Assembly (NCBI RefSeq): GCF_002952215.1
Contig: NZ_CP022600.1
Location: 2,542,001-2,606,000 of the forward strand
Direction of reading: 5' to 3'
Origin: Porphyrobacter sp. HT-58-2
GTDB lineage: Bacteria > Pseudomonadota > Alphaproteobacteria > Sphingomonadales > Sphingomonadaceae
Length of the DNA stretch: 64,000 bases
Numbering within the stretch: position 1 is the stretch's first letter; each line of letters starts with the position of its first letter. Below the pieces are notes generated by a model. It saw only the letters and a list, made by a program, of their open reading frames with translations, did no database searches and was not told the origin of the DNA. Made by a program: the position numbers and the translations under genes. Shown one piece after another: positions 46,701 to 54,942 of this stretch.

Positions 46701-46864
46701 TAATCGTCGATGGCATCTGTCGCGATGCGTTCGCGGTCGATCCATGCCGCGCTGCCGCCGACCAGCAGGCACAGCGCAAGGCCTGCCGCGATTCGCCCGC
46801 GCCAACGCTTCCGCTTGCGGCCGTCTTGCGGCCCGTCGATATGCTCATCGTCTGCCATCGGCAT
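43706..46864 (-). CDS. ydbH: YdbH family AsmA-like intermembrane phospholipid transport protein
   Basis: A 1052-residue protein anchored by a single N-terminal helix (about 25-42), with a long periplasmic part expected to form a repeating beta-groove that carries lipids between membranes, as for TamB, YhdP and YdbH. The C-terminal region has ALRSLDYRQMSVGLNGDLAGEIITNFDFDGVRQG, recognisable in this family, and PIRFKINVRSENFHELATMVRSFWD. The ynbE and ydbL genes follow, which makes the assignment firm. It is divergent from radC with 74 bases between. Confidence 0.9.
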   Translation of the reverse strand: MPMADDEHIDGPQDGRKRKRWRGRIAAGLALCLLVGGSAAWIDRERIATDAIDDYLAARGIAATYDIISLSPREQVIANLVVGDPAKPDFTAQRLAVSLGVGWSGPEVRGVVIEGARVHARFRDGSFSLGSLDPLVFTGSDAPPSLPAIDMTIRDGRALLESDYGPVGIKLEGRGRLDDGFAGSLAAVAPGIGTQSCRAEKATLFGKLVTKAGAPRLAGPMRLGGLDCGGARLARADIGTVLSLSRDFSSAEGDLRIEGRGAAFAAASGASLSGTADVSWTRDRLAVAHDIAVMDAAMPQGRLARLSAEGAWRGAPGLTQGQWEGELAGTGLQPGQQIDAALAAAAEGTRGTMLSPLIAKARTATGRALGGARFGAKAMIRHKDDNIAFILPQAALTSRRGTPVLAISQASAGIGREGLTGLKGNILAGGEGLPNINGRMEQQRGDGWALRLVMAEYAHGANRLAIPRLTLRAGADGSLAFDGLLGASGDLPGGTMRDLVVPIDGSWTPARGLALGTRCLPLRFAGLELSGLSFARQSLTLCPDGPGPMLAYGETLTLAARSGPISLAGRMADGPATLAASAVRLRYPQPFALDGLDARIGSGANEMRLAAASLTGSLDGEVQGRFDGASARLGAVPFDLDAMTGRWRFADGTLQVEEASFLLSDRPETGEARFNPLEAQGASLTLADNRITAEASLRQPRAGARIADVTITHDLDRAQGGARLKVPGIRFDRDLQPEDLSMLAKGVIAFADGTLTGEGRIDWSGESITSSGSFASDGLDFAAAFGPVRGLSGKVAFSDLVNLTTAPDQVLRIAAINPGIEVLDGMVRFDVREGTLLSLRDAHFPFMGGDLRMRPLVMDFSQPEERRYVFEITGLDAATFVAQMELTNLGASGTFDGTVPVVFDANGNGRIEGGVLIARAPGGNVAYIGELTYEDLGAMGNYAFQALRSLDYRQMSVGLNGDLAGEIITNFDFDGVRQGQGTSQNFITRRLAKLPIRFKINVRSENFHELATMVRSFWDVNYLGSFEDRFRVENGRLVPRNSVQPPESESQP

Positions 46865-46938
46865 CGTCCCCGACCCTTGCGCGCATCATCGCGCAAAGGC
46901 AATGAGGCATAAGGAACAACGCTTTCCCGGAGGTCGCA

Positions 46939-47673
46939 TTGCCGGAAGCTGAAGAGAGTTTCCCGTTTCTCGACAACGCCGTGCCCGATTGGGATGCGGG
47001 CAAGGCGGCTGGCGACGGGCATCGTGCGCGCCTGCGTGCGCGGTTGCTGACGGGCGGTGCAGAGGCGCTCGCGGATTACGAGGTGCTTGAATATCTGCTG
47101 TTCGCCGCGATCCCGCGGGGCAATACCAAGCCGATGGCCAAGGCCCTGCTGGCTCAGTTCGGCAGCCTTGCAGGCGTGATGAACGCCGATCCCAAGGCGC
47201 TCCAGCGGGTCAAGGGCGTGGGCGAGAACTCGGCGGCTGCGCTCAAGGCTGTGGCAACCGCAGCCCGGCGCATGGCGCGCGGAGAGATCATGGGCAAGCC
47301 AGTGCTCGGTTCATGGCAGGCACTGATCGATTACCTTACCACCGACATGGCGCACCTGACCGTCGAGCGTGTCCGGGTGCTCTATCTCGACACCAAGAAC
47401 CGCCTGATCGAGGATCATCACGTGGGCGACGGTTCGATCGACGAAGCCGCGATCCACCCGCGCGAAGTGATCCGCCGGGCGATGGATGTGGGCGCCTCTG
47501 CCATGATCCTCGTCCATAATCACCCCTCGGGCAGCCCCGAGCCGAGCCGCGCCGACATCCAGATCACCCAGCGCATCGCCGAGGCCGGACGGCACATGGG
47601 CGTCACCGTCCACGATCACGTCATCATCGGGCGCGAGGGACATACAAGCCTCAGGGCCAAGGGTCTTATCTAG
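46939..47673 (+). CDS. radC: RadC family JAMM-domain protein
   Basis: A 244-residue protein with a helix-hairpin-helix (LQRVKGVGENSA, about 89-99) and a C-terminal JAMM metalloprotease-like motif His193-Asn-His195-PSGSPEPSRAD206. RadC was once linked to DNA repair, but the biochemical role is not established. The TTG start at 46939 is preceded by GGAGG at a good distance. Confidence 0.92.
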   Translation: MPEAEESFPFLDNAVPDWDAGKAAGDGHRARLRARLLTGGAEALADYEVLEYLLFAAIPRGNTKPMAKALLAQFGSLAGVMNADPKALQRVKGVGENSAAALKAVATAARRMARGEIMGKPVLGSWQALIDYLTTDMAHLTVERVRVLYLDTKNRLIEDHHVGDGSIDEAAIHPREVIRRAMDVGASAMILVHNHPSGSPEPSRADIQITQRIAEAGRHMGVTVHDHVIIGREGHTSLRAKGLI

Positions 47674-47743
47674 CGCTCTTGCCATCCGCGCCCCGCCCGC
47701 CTAGCCCGCGCGGCGAGAATCCAGCCCCAAATGGAGCCGCCCG

Positions 47744-49054
47744 ATGGTCCCCCGCTATGCCCGCCCTGCCATGACCGCCCTGTGGGAGCCGGAGGCGAAA
47801 TATCGCATCTGGTTCGAGATCGAAGCGCACGCCACCCAGAAACTCGCCGATCTCGGCGTTGTGCCGCAATCCGCCGCCAAGGCGCTGTGGGACTGGTGGG
47901 CGACCAATCCGACGATCGACGTGGACGCCATCGACGCGATCGAGGCCGTAACCAAGCACGACGTCATCGCCTTCCTTGACTGGGTGGCGCAGCAGGTGGG
48001 CGAGGAAGCGCGCTTCATGCACCAGGGCATGACCAGCTCCGACGTGCTCGACACCACCCTGTCGGTACAGCTGGCGCGCGCCAGCGACATCCTGCTGGCC
48101 GATCTCGACGGGCTGCTCGCCGCAATCAAGACCCGCGCCGAGGAGCACAAATACACCCCCACCATCGGCCGCAGCCATGGCATCCATGCCGAGCCGGTCA
48201 CCTTCGGGCTGAAGCTGGCGCAGGCCTATGCCGAATTCGACCGCTGCCGCGCGCGGCTGGTGGCAGCGCGGGCGGAGATCGCCACCTGCGCCATATCCGG
48301 CGCGGTCGGCACTTTTGCCAATGTCGATCCGGCGGTGGAGGAATATGTCGCCGAGCAGCTTGGCCTCGCCATCGAACCTGTCTCCACCCAGGTGATCCCG
48401 CGTGATCGCCATGCCATGTTCTTTGCCACGCTGGGCGTGATCGCCAGCTCGATCGAGCGGCTCGCGGTGGAAATCCGCCACTTGCAACGCACCGAAGTGC
48501 TGGAGGCCGAGGAATATTTCTCGCCCGGCCAGAAGGGTTCAAGCGCCATGCCGCACAAGCGCAACCCGATCCTCACCGAAAACCTCACTGGCCTCGCCCG
48601 CGTGGTGCGCTCTGCCGTCACCCCGGCGCTGGAGAACGTGGCGCTGTGGCACGAACGCGATATCTCGCATTCCTCGGTCGAGCGTTACATCGGCCCGGAT
48701 GCCACCATCACGCTCGATTTCGCGCTGGCGCGGCTGACTGGCGTGGTCGAAAAGCTGCTGGTCTACCCTGCGCGCATGGAGAAGAACCTCAATCGCATGG
48801 GCGGCCTCATCCATTCGCAGCGCGTGCTGCTGGCGCTCACGCAGGCAGGGCTGACCCGCGACGATGCCTACCGGCTGGTGCAGCGCAACGCGATGAAGGT
48901 GTGGGAATCGGATGGCGCGCTGTCGCTGCTTGATCTGCTCAAGGCCGACGCCGACGTCACCGCCGCGCTCTCTGCCCAGCAGCTCGAAGAGAAGTTCGAC
49001 CTCGGCTACCACTTCAAGCACGTCGACACGATCTTCGCGCGGGTGTTCGGTTGA
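47744..49054 (+). CDS. purB: Adenylosuccinate lyase
   Basis: PurB acts twice in purine synthesis, releasing fumarate from SAICAR and adenylosuccinate. Seen: N-terminal MVPRYARPAMTALWEPEAKY, TSSDVLDT, the GRSHGIHAEP segment with the general acid His, and the signature GSSAMPHKRNP with the catalytic Ser loop. Length is 436 residues. Confidence 0.97.
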   Translation: MVPRYARPAMTALWEPEAKYRIWFEIEAHATQKLADLGVVPQSAAKALWDWWATNPTIDVDAIDAIEAVTKHDVIAFLDWVAQQVGEEARFMHQGMTSSDVLDTTLSVQLARASDILLADLDGLLAAIKTRAEEHKYTPTIGRSHGIHAEPVTFGLKLAQAYAEFDRCRARLVAARAEIATCAISGAVGTFANVDPAVEEYVAEQLGLAIEPVSTQVIPRDRHAMFFATLGVIASSIERLAVEIRHLQRTEVLEAEEYFSPGQKGSSAMPHKRNPILTENLTGLARVVRSAVTPALENVALWHERDISHSSVERYIGPDATITLDFALARLTGVVEKLLVYPARMEKNLNRMGGLIHSQRVLLALTQAGLTRDDAYRLVQRNAMKVWESDGALSLLDLLKADADVTAALSAQQLEEKFDLGYHFKHVDTIFARVFG

Positions 49055-49130
49055 CTTCGGCGGTGCTGGACATGCCCTGCAAATCGCCTAGTTTCGCCGC
49101 GGCTGTCGGGCAATGGGAGAGGGGCCGCTC

Positions 49131-49523
49131 GTGAAGATCCTGCGCACAATCATCTGGGTTCTGGCAGCGGTCGGCTTCCTGATCTTCGCGATCTATAACT
49201 GGCAGCCGGTCGAGCTGAAGCTGTGGCAGAACCTGGTGCTGGAAACCAAGGTGCCGGTGGTGGTGATGCTGGCCTTCCTGCTCGGCCTTCTGCCGATGTG
49301 GGCTCTGCATCGCAGCGTAGTGTGGGGTCTCAATCGCCGGGTGCGGGCGCTGGAGACCTCACTCAAGAACACCGCGCTGGCGCGCCAAGCCGATCTCACC
49401 GCAGCCACAGGCGCAGCGCAGACGGCGGATATGTCTGTGGACAAGTCCGGGACAAGCGCGGGAGAGACAAGCACGCCGCTCGGCCCGGTGGACAGCAATA
49501 CCGAAGGAGGCAGTGGCAAGTGA
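49131..49523 (+). CDS. LapA domain-containing small membrane protein
   Basis: A 130-residue protein with two hydrophobic helices (about 6-22 and 38-56), a basic connector, and a helical then low-complexity tail rich in Ala, Thr and Ser, matching the LapA/DUF1049 layout. The E. coli homologue tunes LpxC degradation in LPS control; a similar role here is only inferred. GTG at 49131 follows GGAGAGGGG; it overlaps pyrF by four bases. Confidence 0.78.
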   Translation: MKILRTIIWVLAAVGFLIFAIYNWQPVELKLWQNLVLETKVPVVVMLAFLLGLLPMWALHRSVVWGLNRRVRALETSLKNTALARQADLTAATGAAQTADMSVDKSGTSAGETSTPLGPVDSNTEGGSGK

Positions 49524-50194
49524 GCAACCCGGTCTATCTCGCGCTCGACGTGCCGCAGCTGGAACCGGCCAGAGCCTTGGTCGAGAAGGTGAAGGCGCAT
49601 ATCGGCGGGGTGAAGCTCGGCCTCGAATTCTTCTGCGCTCACGGCGCACACGGCGTGCATGAAATCGCCCATTGCGGTCTGCCGATCTTCCTTGACCTCA
49701 AGTTCCACGACATCCCCAATACCGTCGCCCGCGCGATGCAGGCGATCCATGTCTATGAACCGGCAATCGTGACGGTCCATGCCAGCGGCGGGCGGGCGAT
49801 GATGGAGGATGCCAAGGCTGCCGCTGCCGAAGGCTGCAAGGTGGTGGCAGTCACCATGCTCACCAGCCTCGATGCGGCCGATCTGACCGCAACCGGCGTC
49901 TATGGCAGCGCCGAAACGCAGGTCATGCGCCTTGCCGAACTGGCGCATGAAGCCGGGCTCGACGGGATCGTGTGCTCGGGTCAGGAAGTCGGGATGGTGC
50001 GCAAGGCGTGGCGCGACGGGTTCTTCGTCGTCCCCGGCCTGCGCCCAGCGGGGAATGGCACCGGCGACCAGAAGCGCGTCGTCACCCCTCGTCAGGCACG
50101 CGATAACGGCGCAAGCGTGCTGGTCATCGGCCGGCCCATCGCGCGGGCGGAAGACCCGGTCGCGGCGGCGCGGGCGATCGAGGCGACGCTTTAG
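49520..50194 (+). CDS. pyrF: Orotidine 5'-phosphate decarboxylase
   Basis: PyrF makes UMP from OMP. The catalytic cluster FLDLKFHDIPNT (Asp59, Lys61, Asp64) is complete, and VVPGLRPAGNGTGDQKRVVTP and VIGRPIARAEDP bind phosphate. Length is 224 residues. The GTG at 49520 overlaps the preceding stop (GTGA) and has AAGGAGG upstream. Confidence 0.96.
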   Translation: MSNPVYLALDVPQLEPARALVEKVKAHIGGVKLGLEFFCAHGAHGVHEIAHCGLPIFLDLKFHDIPNTVARAMQAIHVYEPAIVTVHASGGRAMMEDAKAAAAEGCKVVAVTMLTSLDAADLTATGVYGSAETQVMRLAELAHEAGLDGIVCSGQEVGMVRKAWRDGFFVVPGLRPAGNGTGDQKRVVTPRQARDNGASVLVIGRPIARAEDPVAAARAIEATL

Positions 50195-50205
50195 GCAGAC
50201 CGGCC

Positions 50206-50567
50206 ATGGCGGACGAGGCCACCCCAAACCTGCCCTCGCGCGATTTCGCAGCGACGGCGGCGTTCTACGCCAGGCTCGGGTTCGAGGAGGACTACCGCTC
50301 GAACGGGTGGATGATCCTCTCGCGCGGGGCGTGACGCTGGAATTCTTCCCCTATCCCGATCTCGACCCCTACCAGTCCTCGTTCAGCTGCTGCCTCAGGC
50401 TCGACGATCTGGGCGCGATGATGGCGCAGGTGGAAGCGAGCGGCGTGTCCGATGCGCGCCACGGCATCCCGCGCTATCACCCCGCCGCGCTTGATCCGGC
50501 CGGACTGACGATTGCCTATCTGATCGACCCGGACGGCACCCTGCTTCGCCTGATCCAAAACCTCTGA
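50206..50567 (+). pseudogene. VOC (glyoxalase/bleomycin-resistance) family protein with 1-nt frameshift
   Basis: From ATG 50206 the frame reads LPSRDFAATAAFYARLGFEEDYRSNGWMILSRG, a standard VOC N-terminal half, then hits TGA at 50332-50334. One base less than needed is present in the G run 50326-50329; in the next frame the protein continues as VTLEFFPYPDLDPYQSSF to 50567. The full form would be about 120 residues, as usual. A real pseudogene or a homopolymer sequencing error are both possible. Confidence 0.88.
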
Positions 50568-50572
50568 CCCGC

Positions 50573-51079
50573 ATGGCCACCATCACCCCCGCCACCGCCG
50601 CTGATGCCCCGGCGCTGAAAGACCTGCTCGAAGCCGCCTATCGCGGGGATTCGGCCCGGGCCGGGTGGAACCACGAGGCGGACATTCTAGACGATGAACG
50701 CATCGAGCGCGCCGAACTCGACGCTATGCTGGCCGATCCGGCGGTGACGGTCCTGACCGCACGCGACGGGGACAGTCTGACCGGCTGCGTAGCGGTCACC
50801 CGCATAGACTCTCGGCTCGGCTATCTCGGGATGCTGTGCGTCTTGCCGACCCTGCAATCGGCAGGCCTCGGGCGCCGCCTGCTTGACGCTGCCGAAGACC
50901 TCGCCCGCGCGCTCGGCATCGCGGCGATGGAGATGACCGTGATCGACAGCCGCGCCAGCCTCATCGCGTGGTACGAACGGCGCGGCTATGCCTTAACCGG
51001 CGAGCGCCGCCCCTTCCCCATACGGCGCGATCCGCCCATCACCTTTGTGGTGCTGGAAAAGCCGCTCGGCCGCGCGTAA
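50573..51079 (+). CDS. GNAT family N-acetyltransferase
   Basis: A 168-residue acetyl-CoA-dependent transferase. The signature LGMLCVLPTLQSAGLGRRLLDAA contains the Q/R-x-x-G-x-G/A acetyl-CoA loop, and RGYALTGERRPFP closes the fold. The acceptor substrate is unknown. It begins 5 bases after the VOC gene. Confidence 0.88.
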   Translation: MATITPATAADAPALKDLLEAAYRGDSARAGWNHEADILDDERIERAELDAMLADPAVTVLTARDGDSLTGCVAVTRIDSRLGYLGMLCVLPTLQSAGLGRRLLDAAEDLARALGIAAMEMTVIDSRASLIAWYERRGYALTGERRPFPIRRDPPITFVVLEKPLGRA

Positions 51080-51089
51080 TGCCCCAGCG

Positions 51090-51725
51090 ATGACCGGCGC
51101 CTTCGTCAAGATTTGTGGGATTTCCACGCCCGAGGCCCTGGCCGCCGCGGTGGGTGCGGGGGCGAGCCATGTGGGCTTTGTCCACTTCGCCAAAAGCCCA
51201 CGCCACCTGAGCCTTGCCGACGCCGGGGTTTTGCGGCGTCAGGTGCCTTCGCATGTCAAGGCGGTGCTGCTGGTGGTGAACCCCGATCCCGCGCTGCTGG
51301 CCGAGGCGGTGCGCACTGTCGCGCCCGATGTGGTGCAGTTCCACGGGGCCGAGCCGCCCGAAGCCCTCGCCCGCTTCCGCGCGGAAACGGAAATCGAGGC
51401 ATGGCGGGCCATGGCGGTGAAGGATGCCGCCAGCCTTGCCAACGTCGCGCAGTTTCGCAGTGCGGCCGACCGCGTGCTGCTCGATGCCCCCGCCACGGCT
51501 CTCCCCGGCGGCAATGGCACGGCGTTCGACTGGAGCCTGCTCGCCGGGTGGCAAGCGCCGCTTGCCTGGGGGCTGGCGGGCGGGCTGACCCCCGCGAACG
51601 TCGCCGAAGCAATCCGCCTCACCGGCGCGCCGCTGGTGGATACTTCTTCTGGGGTCGAGCGTTCTCCCGGTATCAAGGACGTGGACAAGATCGCGGCCTT
51701 CTGCAAAGCGGCACGACAAGCATAA
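51090..51725 (+). CDS. trpF: Phosphoribosylanthranilate isomerase
   Basis: TrpF catalyses the third step after chorismate in tryptophan synthesis. The N-terminal [21 protein letters not shown], with the catalytic Cys, the VQFHGAE segment, LLDAP and [21 protein letters not shown] phosphate-binding loops are all present; 211 residues. trpB follows after a 91-base gap that is nearly filled by a palindromic repeat. Confidence 0.96.
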   Translation: MTGAFVKICGISTPEALAAAVGAGASHVGFVHFAKSPRHLSLADAGVLRRQVPSHVKAVLLVVNPDPALLAEAVRTVAPDVVQFHGAEPPEALARFRAETEIEAWRAMAVKDAASLANVAQFRSAADRVLLDAPATALPGGNGTAFDWSLLAGWQAPLAWGLAGGLTPANVAEAIRLTGAPLVDTSSGVERSPGIKDVDKIAAFCKAARQA

Positions 51726-51728
51726 CCT

Positions 51729-51803
51729 CCGTTCGCCTCGAGCGAAGTCGAGAGGCCTTCACCCCGGCGCAACAAGTGTCTCGACTGCGCTCGACACGAA
51801 CGG
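51729..51803. repeat. Palindromic repeat between trpF and trpB, family A copy 2
   Basis: Arms 51729-51756 and 51776-51803 (28 bases each) are inverted repeats, mismatching at a few positions, around a 19-base loop. Arm sequences match those of the repeat inside trmD; the loops differ. Ends 13 bases before the trpB ATG. Confidence 0.92.
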
Positions 51804-51816
51804 CATTAATGGACTG

Positions 51817-53031
51817 ATGAACACACCTCTCAATTCCTTCCGCAACCTGCCGGACGAGCGCGGCCATTTCGGCCAGTTCGGCGGGCGCTATGTCGCAGAG
51901 ACGCTGATGCCGCTGGTGCTCGATCTTGAGCGCGAATACCGCAAGGCGCAGGCAGACCCGGCGTTTCAGGCGGAATTCGACGACCTGCTCGAACACTACG
52001 TCGGTCGCCCATCGCCGCTCTATTTCGCGCCGCGTCTCACGGAAGAACTCGGCGGCGCACAGGTGTGGTTCAAGCGCGACGAGCTCAATCACACCGGCGC
52101 GCACAAGATCAACAATTGCATCGGCCAGATCCTGCTCGCGATCCGCATGGGCAAGAAGCGCATCATCGCCGAGACCGGCGCGGGGCAGCACGGGGTGGCT
52201 ACCGCGACGGTCTGCGCGCGCTTCGGCCTGCCTTGCGTGATCTACATGGGCGCCGAGGACGTGAAACGGCAATCGCCCAACGTGTTCCGCATGAAGCTGC
52301 TGGGGGCAGAAGTCGTGCCCGTCACCAGCGGCGGCGCGACGCTCAAGGACGCAATGAACGAAGGGCTGCGCGACTGGGTCGCCAACGTCCACGACACCTT
52401 CTACATCATCGGCACCGCGGCAGGCCCGCACCCCTATCCGGAAATGGTGCGCAACTTCCAGAGCGTGATCGGCAAGGAAGCCCGCGCCCAGATGCTCGAC
52501 CGCGTGGGCCGCCTGCCCGACCTGCTGGTCGCGGCGATCGGCGGCGGATCGAACGCGCTGGGGCTGTTCCATCCCTTCCTCGATGATCCGTCGGTCAAGA
52601 TGCTCGGCGTGGAAGCCGCAGGCCACGGCCTCGACGGGGACGAACACGCCGCCAGCCTGCTCGGCGGATCGCCCGGCGTGCTCCACGGCAACCGCACCTA
52701 CCTGCTGCAGGACGAGGACGGCCAGATCACCGAAGGCCACTCGATCAGCGCCGGGCTCGATTACCCCGGCATCGGGCCAGAACACGCGTGGCTGAAGGAA
52801 AGCGGCCGCGTCGATTACACCGCCGTCACCGACGAGGAGGCGCTCGACGCCTTCCAGCTGCTGTGCGCGACCGAGGGGATCATCCCGGCCTTGGAACCCT
52901 CGCACGCGATTGCAGCGGTGAAGAAGGTCGCGCCGACGATGCCGAAGGACGCGATCATCCTCGCCAACCTGTGCGGCCGCGGCGACAAGGACATCTTCAC
53001 CGTGGCGGAGCGTCTGGGGGTGGAGCTTTGA
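51817..53031 (+). CDS. trpB: Tryptophan synthase beta chain
   Basis: TrpB condenses indole and serine with PLP. The PLP Lys97 is in [12 protein letters not shown], the phosphate loop is [12 protein letters not shown], and [13 protein letters not shown] and [14 protein letters not shown] are typical. Length is 404 residues. The stop overlaps a small TTG-started ORF; trpA is 169 bases downstream. Confidence 0.97.
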   Translation: MNTPLNSFRNLPDERGHFGQFGGRYVAETLMPLVLDLEREYRKAQADPAFQAEFDDLLEHYVGRPSPLYFAPRLTEELGGAQVWFKRDELNHTGAHKINNCIGQILLAIRMGKKRIIAETGAGQHGVATATVCARFGLPCVIYMGAEDVKRQSPNVFRMKLLGAEVVPVTSGGATLKDAMNEGLRDWVANVHDTFYIIGTAAGPHPYPEMVRNFQSVIGKEARAQMLDRVGRLPDLLVAAIGGGSNALGLFHPFLDDPSVKMLGVEAAGHGLDGDEHAASLLGGSPGVLHGNRTYLLQDEDGQITEGHSISAGLDYPGIGPEHAWLKESGRVDYTAVTDEEALDAFQLLCATEGIIPALEPSHAIAAVKKVAPTMPKDAIILANLCGRGDKDIFTVAERLGVEL

Positions 53032-53207
53032 GCTTTCGTCTGATTGCTATGGCCATAGCGTGGATCTGCGTGATCGCTTATCCTGCCGTGTTATTGTGGG
53101 GCCTTAAGTTCGAAAACCCCTTGCTAGAGCTTCCGCTTGTTTTTGTTTGGTTCGCAGCGGTTCTCTTCATTTACAGAGACTGGAAAAAGGGAAACTGGCG
53201 TGCTTAA
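53028..53207 (+). CDS. Small membrane ORF between trpB and trpA
   Basis: A possible 59-residue protein with two hydrophobic segments (about 5-25 and 33-49) and a basic tail. TTG at 53028 overlaps the trpB stop, and GGGGGTGGAG precedes it; an ATG at 53049 would give 52 residues but lacks a ribosome site. The stretch is visibly lower in GC than its neighbours. Its end overlaps the trpA GTG. No family recognised. Confidence 0.5.
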   Translation: MSFRLIAMAIAWICVIAYPAVLLWGLKFENPLLELPLVFVWFAAVLFIYRDWKKGNWRA

Positions 53208-53997
53208 CCGCCTCTCCGCCACCTTCGCAGCCCCCCGCCCTTCGCTCGTCTGCTTCATCACCGCAGGCGATGGCGACACCGCGGCCAATCTCGATGCGCT
53301 GGTCGAAGCCGGGGCGGACGTGATCGAACTGGGGATGCCCTTCACCGATCCCATGGCCGATGGCCCCGCGATCCAGAGCGCCAATCTGCGCAGCCTCGGC
53401 GCGGGCACCACCACGGCGGACGTGCTCCGCTATGCGACCGACTTCCGCGCCCGGCACCCCGATGTGCCGCTGGTGCTGATGGGCTATGCCAACCCGATGG
53501 TGCGCCGCGGCCCCGAGTGGTTTGCCGATGCGGCGGCGCAGGCGGGCGTTGACGGCGTGATCTGCGTCGACATTCCGCCCGAGGAGGACGACGCGCTCGG
53601 TCCGGCACTGCGCGCCAAGGGCATCGCCCCGATCCGCCTTGCCACGCCAACGACCGATGCGGCGCGCCTGCCGCAGGTGCTCGAAGGGTCGGAAGGCTTC
53701 CTCTACTACGTCTCGGTCGCCGGGATCACCGGCAAGCAGCAAGCGCAGATCGAGAGCATCGAGGCCAATGTCGCGCGTATCAAGCAATCCTCTGATCTCC
53801 CCGTCGCGGTCGGCTTCGGCGTGCGCACCCCCGAACAGGCCGCAGCCATCGCCAAGGTCGCGGACGGCGTGGTGGTCGGCTCTGCGCTGGTGGAGATTTG
53901 CGGGGCCTATGGCGCGCAGGCTCCGGCCAAGCTAAAGGAGCTGACCTCCGCCCTCGCCCACGCGGTCCACACCGCCCGTCAGGAGCAACTGGCATGA
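53200..53997 (+). CDS. trpA: Tryptophan synthase alpha chain
   Basis: TrpA cleaves indole-3-glycerol phosphate and passes indole to TrpB. The catalytic Glu is in [18 protein letters not shown] together with Asp, followed by [19 protein letters not shown] and [10 protein letters not shown]. Length is 265 residues. GTG at 53200 is chosen; an AAAAAGGGAA purine run precedes it. The stop overlaps the accD ATG. Confidence 0.96.
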   Translation: MLNRLSATFAAPRPSLVCFITAGDGDTAANLDALVEAGADVIELGMPFTDPMADGPAIQSANLRSLGAGTTTADVLRYATDFRARHPDVPLVLMGYANPMVRRGPEWFADAAAQAGVDGVICVDIPPEEDDALGPALRAKGIAPIRLATPTTDAARLPQVLEGSEGFLYYVSVAGITGKQQAQIESIEANVARIKQSSDLPVAVGFGVRTPEQAAAIAKVADGVVVGSALVEICGAYGAQAPAKLKELTSALAHAVHTARQEQLA

Positions 53998-54845
53998 ACT
54001 GGTTCACCCGCGTCCGCAACTCGCTGGGCTTCGCGCCCGAGAAAAAGTCCACCGAGAAGGACCTGTGGATCAAGTGTCCCTCGTGTCAGGAGATGCTGTT
54101 CGTCGCCGATTACGAGGCGAACCTCTCGGTCTGCCCCAAGTGCGACCATCACGGGCGGATCGGGGCCGATGCGCGCCTCGCGCTGCTGCTCGATCCGGGG
54201 TTCGAGGTGCTGCCGCTGCCCAAGGTCACCGAAGACCCGCTCCAGTTCAAGGACACCAAGAAATACACCGACCGCCTCAAGGCGGCGCGCGCTGCCAACC
54301 CGCATGAAGACGCCTTCGTGGTCGGATCGGGCTTCATTGCCACCCGCCCGGCGGTGGTCGGCGTGCAGGATTTCGGCTTCATGGGCGGCTCGATGGGGAT
54401 GGCCGTGGGGCAGGCCTTCTGCGACGGCGCGCAGAAGGCGCTGGATCGCGGCTGCGCCTATGTCGTGGTGACCGCGGCGGGCGGTGCGCGGATGCAGGAA
54501 GGCATTCTCAGCCTCATGCAGATGCCGCGCGCGACTGTGATGACCCGGCGGCTGAAGGCGGCCGGGCTGCCCTATATTGTGGTGCTGTCAGACCCCACCA
54601 CCGGCGGGGTGACCGCCAGCTACGCCATGCTCGGCGATATCCATATTGCCGAGCCGGGCGCGCTCATCGGCTTTGCCGGTCAGCGCGTCATTCAGGACAC
54701 GATCCGCGAACAGCTGCCCGAGGGCTTCCAGCGCGCCGAGTACCTGCACAAGCACGGCATGGTCGACATGGTCGTGCCGCGCCGGGAGTTGAAGGCGACA
54801 CTGGGTCAGGTGCTGGACTATCTGACACCGGTGAAGGCGGCGTAA
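53994..54845 (+). CDS. accD: Acetyl-CoA carboxylase carboxyltransferase subunit beta
   Basis: AccD is one half of the carboxyltransferase that makes malonyl-CoA, the substrate FabD uses. The N-terminal zinc ribbon (Cys28, 31, 47, 50) and the carboxyltransferase core [20 protein letters not shown] and [12 protein letters not shown] are complete. Length is 283 residues. The ATG overlaps the trpA stop, as is common in Alphaproteobacteria. Confidence 0.96.
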   Translation: MNWFTRVRNSLGFAPEKKSTEKDLWIKCPSCQEMLFVADYEANLSVCPKCDHHGRIGADARLALLLDPGFEVLPLPKVTEDPLQFKDTKKYTDRLKAARAANPHEDAFVVGSGFIATRPAVVGVQDFGFMGGSMGMAVGQAFCDGAQKALDRGCAYVVVTAAGGARMQEGILSLMQMPRATVMTRRLKAAGLPYIVVLSDPTTGGVTASYAMLGDIHIAEPGALIGFAGQRVIQDTIREQLPEGFQRAEYLHKHGMVDMVVPRRELKATLGQVLDYLTPVKAA

Positions 54846-54854
54846 TACGAAAAC

Positions 54855-54933
54855 GTCATCCCAGCGAAAGCTGGGACCTAGGGCGTCAAATGCGGCGCTT
54901 GCCGCTTGAGGCCCCAGCTTTCGCTGGGGTGAC
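54855..54933. repeat. Palindromic repeat between accD and folC, family B
   Basis: Arms GTCATCCCAGCGAAAGCTGG... (54855-54879) and its near complement (54909-54933) flank a 29-base loop. Each arm itself contains the small palindrome CCAGCGAAAGCTGG. Such CCCAGCGAAAGCTGGG elements are widespread between genes in Sphingomonadales. Confidence 0.88.
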
Positions 54934-54942
54934 GAGGTAGGC

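Noticed and set aside
50206..50334. Stand-alone 42-residue protein from the VOC start codon
   Set aside because: The rest of the same domain follows immediately in another frame, so it is one frameshifted gene rather than a short gene.
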